A DNA stretch of 6,690 bases, from assembly GCA_030642425.1 (NCBI GenBank), contig DAOWNU010000107.1:1-6690 (forward strand). The letters are read 5' to 3'. Positions 4,600 through 6,690 of this stretch are shown here, in pieces. This stretch comes from a bacterium. GTDB lineage: Bacteria; UBP14; UBA6098. Position 1 is the first letter of the stretch. Each line of letters starts with the position of its first letter. A program made the position numbers and the translations under genes. The notes under the pieces were generated by a model. It was not told the DNA's origin. It was given only the letters and a program-made list of their open reading frames with translations, and did not search any database.

Positions 4600-5684
4600 C
4601 ACAGATAGGCCTCCATTTCTGGATTTTTCTTAAGGTTCTCCAAAAGATCGCGCATCTGCGGTATCCGGGTTTTGTGAATTATCAACAGAACATCCTCCGC
4701 GCGAACAACAACAAGGTCGCTGACGCCGTAAGTAACGACAATTCCGGGGGCCTCGTTCATAACGGTCGTCTCGTATGTTTCCATGAGCATCGTATTTTCG
4801 CCGGACACGACGTTGCCCTCGAAATCCTTGCGAATAATGCGTTCCAGTGCGGAGAAACTTCCCACGTCGTCCCACGTGAATTTCGCCCTGAGCACCGCTA
4901 CCGAATGCGATTTCTCCAGAACGCTGTAATCGATGCTGATAGGCTTCATCCGCTCGAACACGCTATCGAGCGCTTCCTGCTCGCCCTCTGAACCGATAGC
5001 CTTCATGTATTCATCTATTAATTCATACCTGTCCGGGCAATATTTCTTCATCTCCTCCATTATCTTGCCGGCCCTCCAGATAAATATTCCAGAATTCCAG
5101 AGATGGCGGCCGTCGAGGTAATATTCCTGCGCGATAAGCCGGTTGGGCTTTTCCCGGAAACTTGCCACGTCGAAGATTTTAAAGCCGTCGGTCTCGGTCA
5201 TTTCATCACCGATCCGGATATAGCCGTAGGCAGTCTCCGGGCGGGAAGGCTCGATTCCGATAAGCACCAGACGATCCTGATCGAGGACGAGTTTTTTTGC
5301 GGCCTCGAGCGCGTCGATAAAGATTTTCACCGGCTTGATACGATGATCGGAAGATAGGACTAACATGATGCCATCGCCGTGTTTTGCGATTATATTCGCC
5401 GCGGCAAGGCAAATTGCGGGCGCGGTGTTTCGGCCCACCGGCTCGATAATAAAATTGTCGCCGTTCAGGCCGGGGATTTCTTTCTCGATCAACACCCTCA
5501 GGTCTTTGCTGGTCACGATAAGGACATTTTCCGGCTCGACAAGTGTTTCCACCCTGCACAGAGTTTCCTCGAGCATCGTTTTATCCGAGAGCAGCCGCAG
5601 GAGTTGCTTTGGGCGGTCTTTTCGGCTTGCTGGCCAGAAACGCTCGCCTTTACCCCCCGCAAGGATCACAGCGAAATTTTTCAT
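4599..5684 (-). CDS. manC: Mannose-1-phosphate guanylyltransferase
   Basis: It makes GDP-mannose from GTP and mannose 1-phosphate, a donor for O-antigen, capsule and other glycans. The 361-residue protein is the nucleotidyltransferase alone, without the C-terminal phosphomannose isomerase cupin domain of bifunctional enzymes. Motifs in order: 'LAGGKGERFWPASR' (8-21) with 'RPKQLL' (24-29) for nucleotide binding, 'EPVGRNTAPA' (81-90), 'SSDH' (111-114, usually PADH), 'FREKP' (176-180), 'WNSGIFIW' (196-203), 'ISIDYSVLEK' (249-258) and 'WDDVGSFSAL' (271-280). I place the start at 5684, where the family begins 'MKNFAVILAGG' and an AAGGAA lies seven bases upstream; an upstream in-frame ATG at 5720 would add 12 unrelated residues. 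It comes 93 bases after ligA and heads the packed group with the SPOR and sua5 genes. GDP-glucose or another hexose substrate is conceivable but less likely. Confidence 0.93.
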   Translation of the reverse strand: MKNFAVILAGGKGERFWPASRKDRPKQLLRLLSDKTMLEETLCRVETLVEPENVLIVTSKDLRVLIEKEIPGLNGDNFIIEPVGRNTAPAICLAAANIIAKHGDGIMLVLSSDHRIKPVKIFIDALEAAKKLVLDQDRLVLIGIEPSRPETAYGYIRIGDEMTETDGFKIFDVASFREKPNRLIAQEYYLDGRHLWNSGIFIWRAGKIMEEMKKYCPDRYELIDEYMKAIGSEGEQEALDSVFERMKPISIDYSVLEKSHSVAVLRAKFTWDDVGSFSALERIIRKDFEGNVVSGENTMLMETYETTVMNEAPGIVVTYGVSDLVVVRAEDVLLIIHKTRIPQMRDLLENLKKNPEMEAYL

Positions 5685-5691
5685 AATATCT

Positions 5692-5697
5692 TTCCTT
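5692..5697 (-). promoter_or_regulatory. Ribosome binding site deciding the manC start
   Basis: The minus strand reads AAGGAA, seven bases before the ATG at 5684-5682. It favours this start over the upstream in-frame ATG at 5720, which would add residues foreign to the family. Confidence 0.5.
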
Positions 5698-5777
5698 TCC
5701 GAATGCTTTTCACAACACACATAATCCCAATTTATCTCTTTATCGGGATATTTTACGTAATATACTTTTTATTTCCT

Positions 5778-6690
5778 CTAAAATAAAGAGCTAAATATCG
5801 AGTCGTCCAAATCCCTCTCCCGGAGAAATCCGATAAATGCTGCCTCGTTTAGCAGCGAAACTCCGAGACTGCCGGCCTTTTCGAGCTTGCTTCCCGGAGA
5901 CTCACCAAAAACAACATAGTTCGTTTTGCTCGAAACCGAGCCGGAGACCTTTCCGCCCGCCGATTTCAACAGCTCTTTAATTTTGTCTCGGGGCGCGGAT
6001 AAAGTTCCGGTGATAACGAATGTCAGGCCGTCGAGCGGCATTTTTCCGCGCGGTTTTTCCGCCTGTATCGGGACGACGCCCGCTCCCCTGAGCTTCTCCA
6101 GAAGCGATCTGTTCTTTTCGTTGGCGAAAAAATCTATAACAGCCTCCGCGATTTCCGGCCCGACACCGTCGATATCGAGCAATTCATTCCCCGTGGCTTC
6201 GCTCAGATTCTCTATCGAGTTGAAACGCCGCGCCAGCAGACCGGCAACAGTCTCGCCCACATGGCGAATTCCCAGCGCATTGATAAACCGCGCCAACGGC
6301 CTTCTTTTGCTGGATTGAATCGAGTTCACAAGGTTTTCCGCGCTTTTCTCCGCGAATCTTTCCAGCGGGACAAGCTGCTCCGGCTGGAGGGAATATAGAT
6401 CGGCGACATCGCTCACGAGCCTCGCGGCCAGAACTTGCTCTATTTGTTTCGGGCCGAGGCCGTCGATATCCATCGCCCCCCTCGAGGCCCAATGCGCCAG
6501 CGATTCTGTTACAACCGCCGGACAGCTTATGTTCGGGCAGCGCCGATAGACATCGTCAGCCTCTTTTATTAGCTCCGATCCGCAGACGGGGCATTTCCCC
6601 GGCGGAACGATCTCCCCCTCGGAGCCGTCCCGAAGCTCCGGCAATGCGTGCATCACATACGGGATAACATCGCCGGCGCGCCGCACAACC
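5778..6690 (-). CDS. ligA: NAD-dependent DNA ligase LigA, C-terminal part (5' end outside the window)
   Basis: LigA seals nicks in DNA with NAD+ as cofactor in replication and repair. About 304 C-terminal residues are visible; the adenylation domain with the catalytic lysine is beyond the edge. The GTG at 6686 is an internal Val codon, not a start: the frame reads 'VVRRAGDVIPYV', the conserved end of the OB fold. Numbering from that GTG: a four-Cys zinc finger with Cys32, Cys35, Cys50 and Cys55 ('CPVCG', 'RCPNISCPA'), then tandem helix-hairpin-helix motifs ('MDIDGLGPKQIEQVL', 'LGIRHVGETVAGLL', 'LDIDGVGPEIAEAV'), then a C-terminal BRCT domain from about 217 ('LDGLTFVITGTL', 'SSKTNYVVFGESPGSKL'). 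All is as expected for the family and no disruption is seen. The gene ends with TAG at 5780-5778, and manC starts 93 bases later; no intrinsic terminator lies between them. Confidence 0.97.
   Translation of the reverse strand, partial: VVRRAGDVIPYVMHALPELRDGSEGEIVPPGKCPVCGSELIKEADDVYRRCPNISCPAVVTESLAHWASRGAMDIDGLGPKQIEQVLAARLVSDVADLYSLQPEQLVPLERFAEKSAENLVNSIQSSKRRPLARFINALGIRHVGETVAGLLARRFNSIENLSEATGNELLDIDGVGPEIAEAVIDFFANEKNRSLLEKLRGAGVVPIQAEKPRGKMPLDGLTFVITGTLSAPRDKIKELLKSAGGKVSGSVSSKTNYVVFGESPGSKLEKAGSLGVSLLNEAAFIGFLRERDLDDSIFSSLF

Noticed and set aside
5685..5720. Earlier in-frame ATG for manC
   Set aside because: It would add 'MCCEKHSERKDI', foreign to the family, whereas the internal ATG starts just before the conserved nucleotide-binding motif and has an AAGGAA before it.
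6684..6686. GTG as a start of a short separate gene
   Set aside because: It is an internal Val codon in the conserved LigA segment ending in RAGDVIP; the reading frame stays open to the window edge.

Overview
This window looks like a chromosomal stretch of a Gram-negative bacterium, probably from an uncultured lineage. Evidence for a diderm envelope is a lipobox protein carrying a SPOR domain, a secreted DUF3108 protein and the start of an outer-membrane-barrel-like protein. The mix of housekeeping genes and the loose 'NPxxLG' motif of the barrel protein suggest the FCB group (Bacteroidota/Fibrobacterota-like candidate phyla), but this is an inference from style and not a phylogenetic placement. 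Every convincing gene is on the minus strand, so transcription runs from high to low coordinates.

Region by region, in transcription order. (1) 6690-5778 is the 3' part of ligA, the NAD-dependent DNA ligase, with its zinc finger, HhH and BRCT domains. (2) After 93 non-coding bases comes a tightly packed set: mannose-1-phosphate guanylyltransferase (manC-like), a SPOR-domain lipoprotein, and an L-threonylcarbamoyladenylate synthase (Sua5/YwlC type). Their ends overlap by 1-4 bases, which implies one transcript with coupled translation. (3) A gap of 201 bases holds short AT-rich repeats that carry two consensus -35 boxes. It is followed by a low-molecular-weight phosphatase of YwlE type, which overlaps a DUF3108 protein by 17 bases. 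(4) A gene-free gap of 508 bases (1500-2007) is packed with short palindromic, REP-like repeats and one terminator-like hairpin pointing against all the genes. (5) rpmA (ribosomal protein L27) follows, with a divergent ElbB/ES1 (DJ-1/PfpI superfamily) protein only six bases behind it. (6) After 107 bases the window ends inside a gene for a secreted beta-rich, outer-membrane-like protein.

The genes serve general functions: DNA joining, GDP-mannose supply for glycans, tRNA t6A modification, the ribosome and the envelope. I see no phage, CRISPR, toxin-antitoxin or defence system, and no clear new multi-gene system. The points most worth a second look are the ElbB-like protein that has lost the nucleophile-elbow cysteine and starts with TTG in frame with the L27 stop codon, the YwlE-like phosphatase with the arginine-phosphatase threonine, the repeat block that seems to supply a promoter, and the REP-like cluster between two operons.
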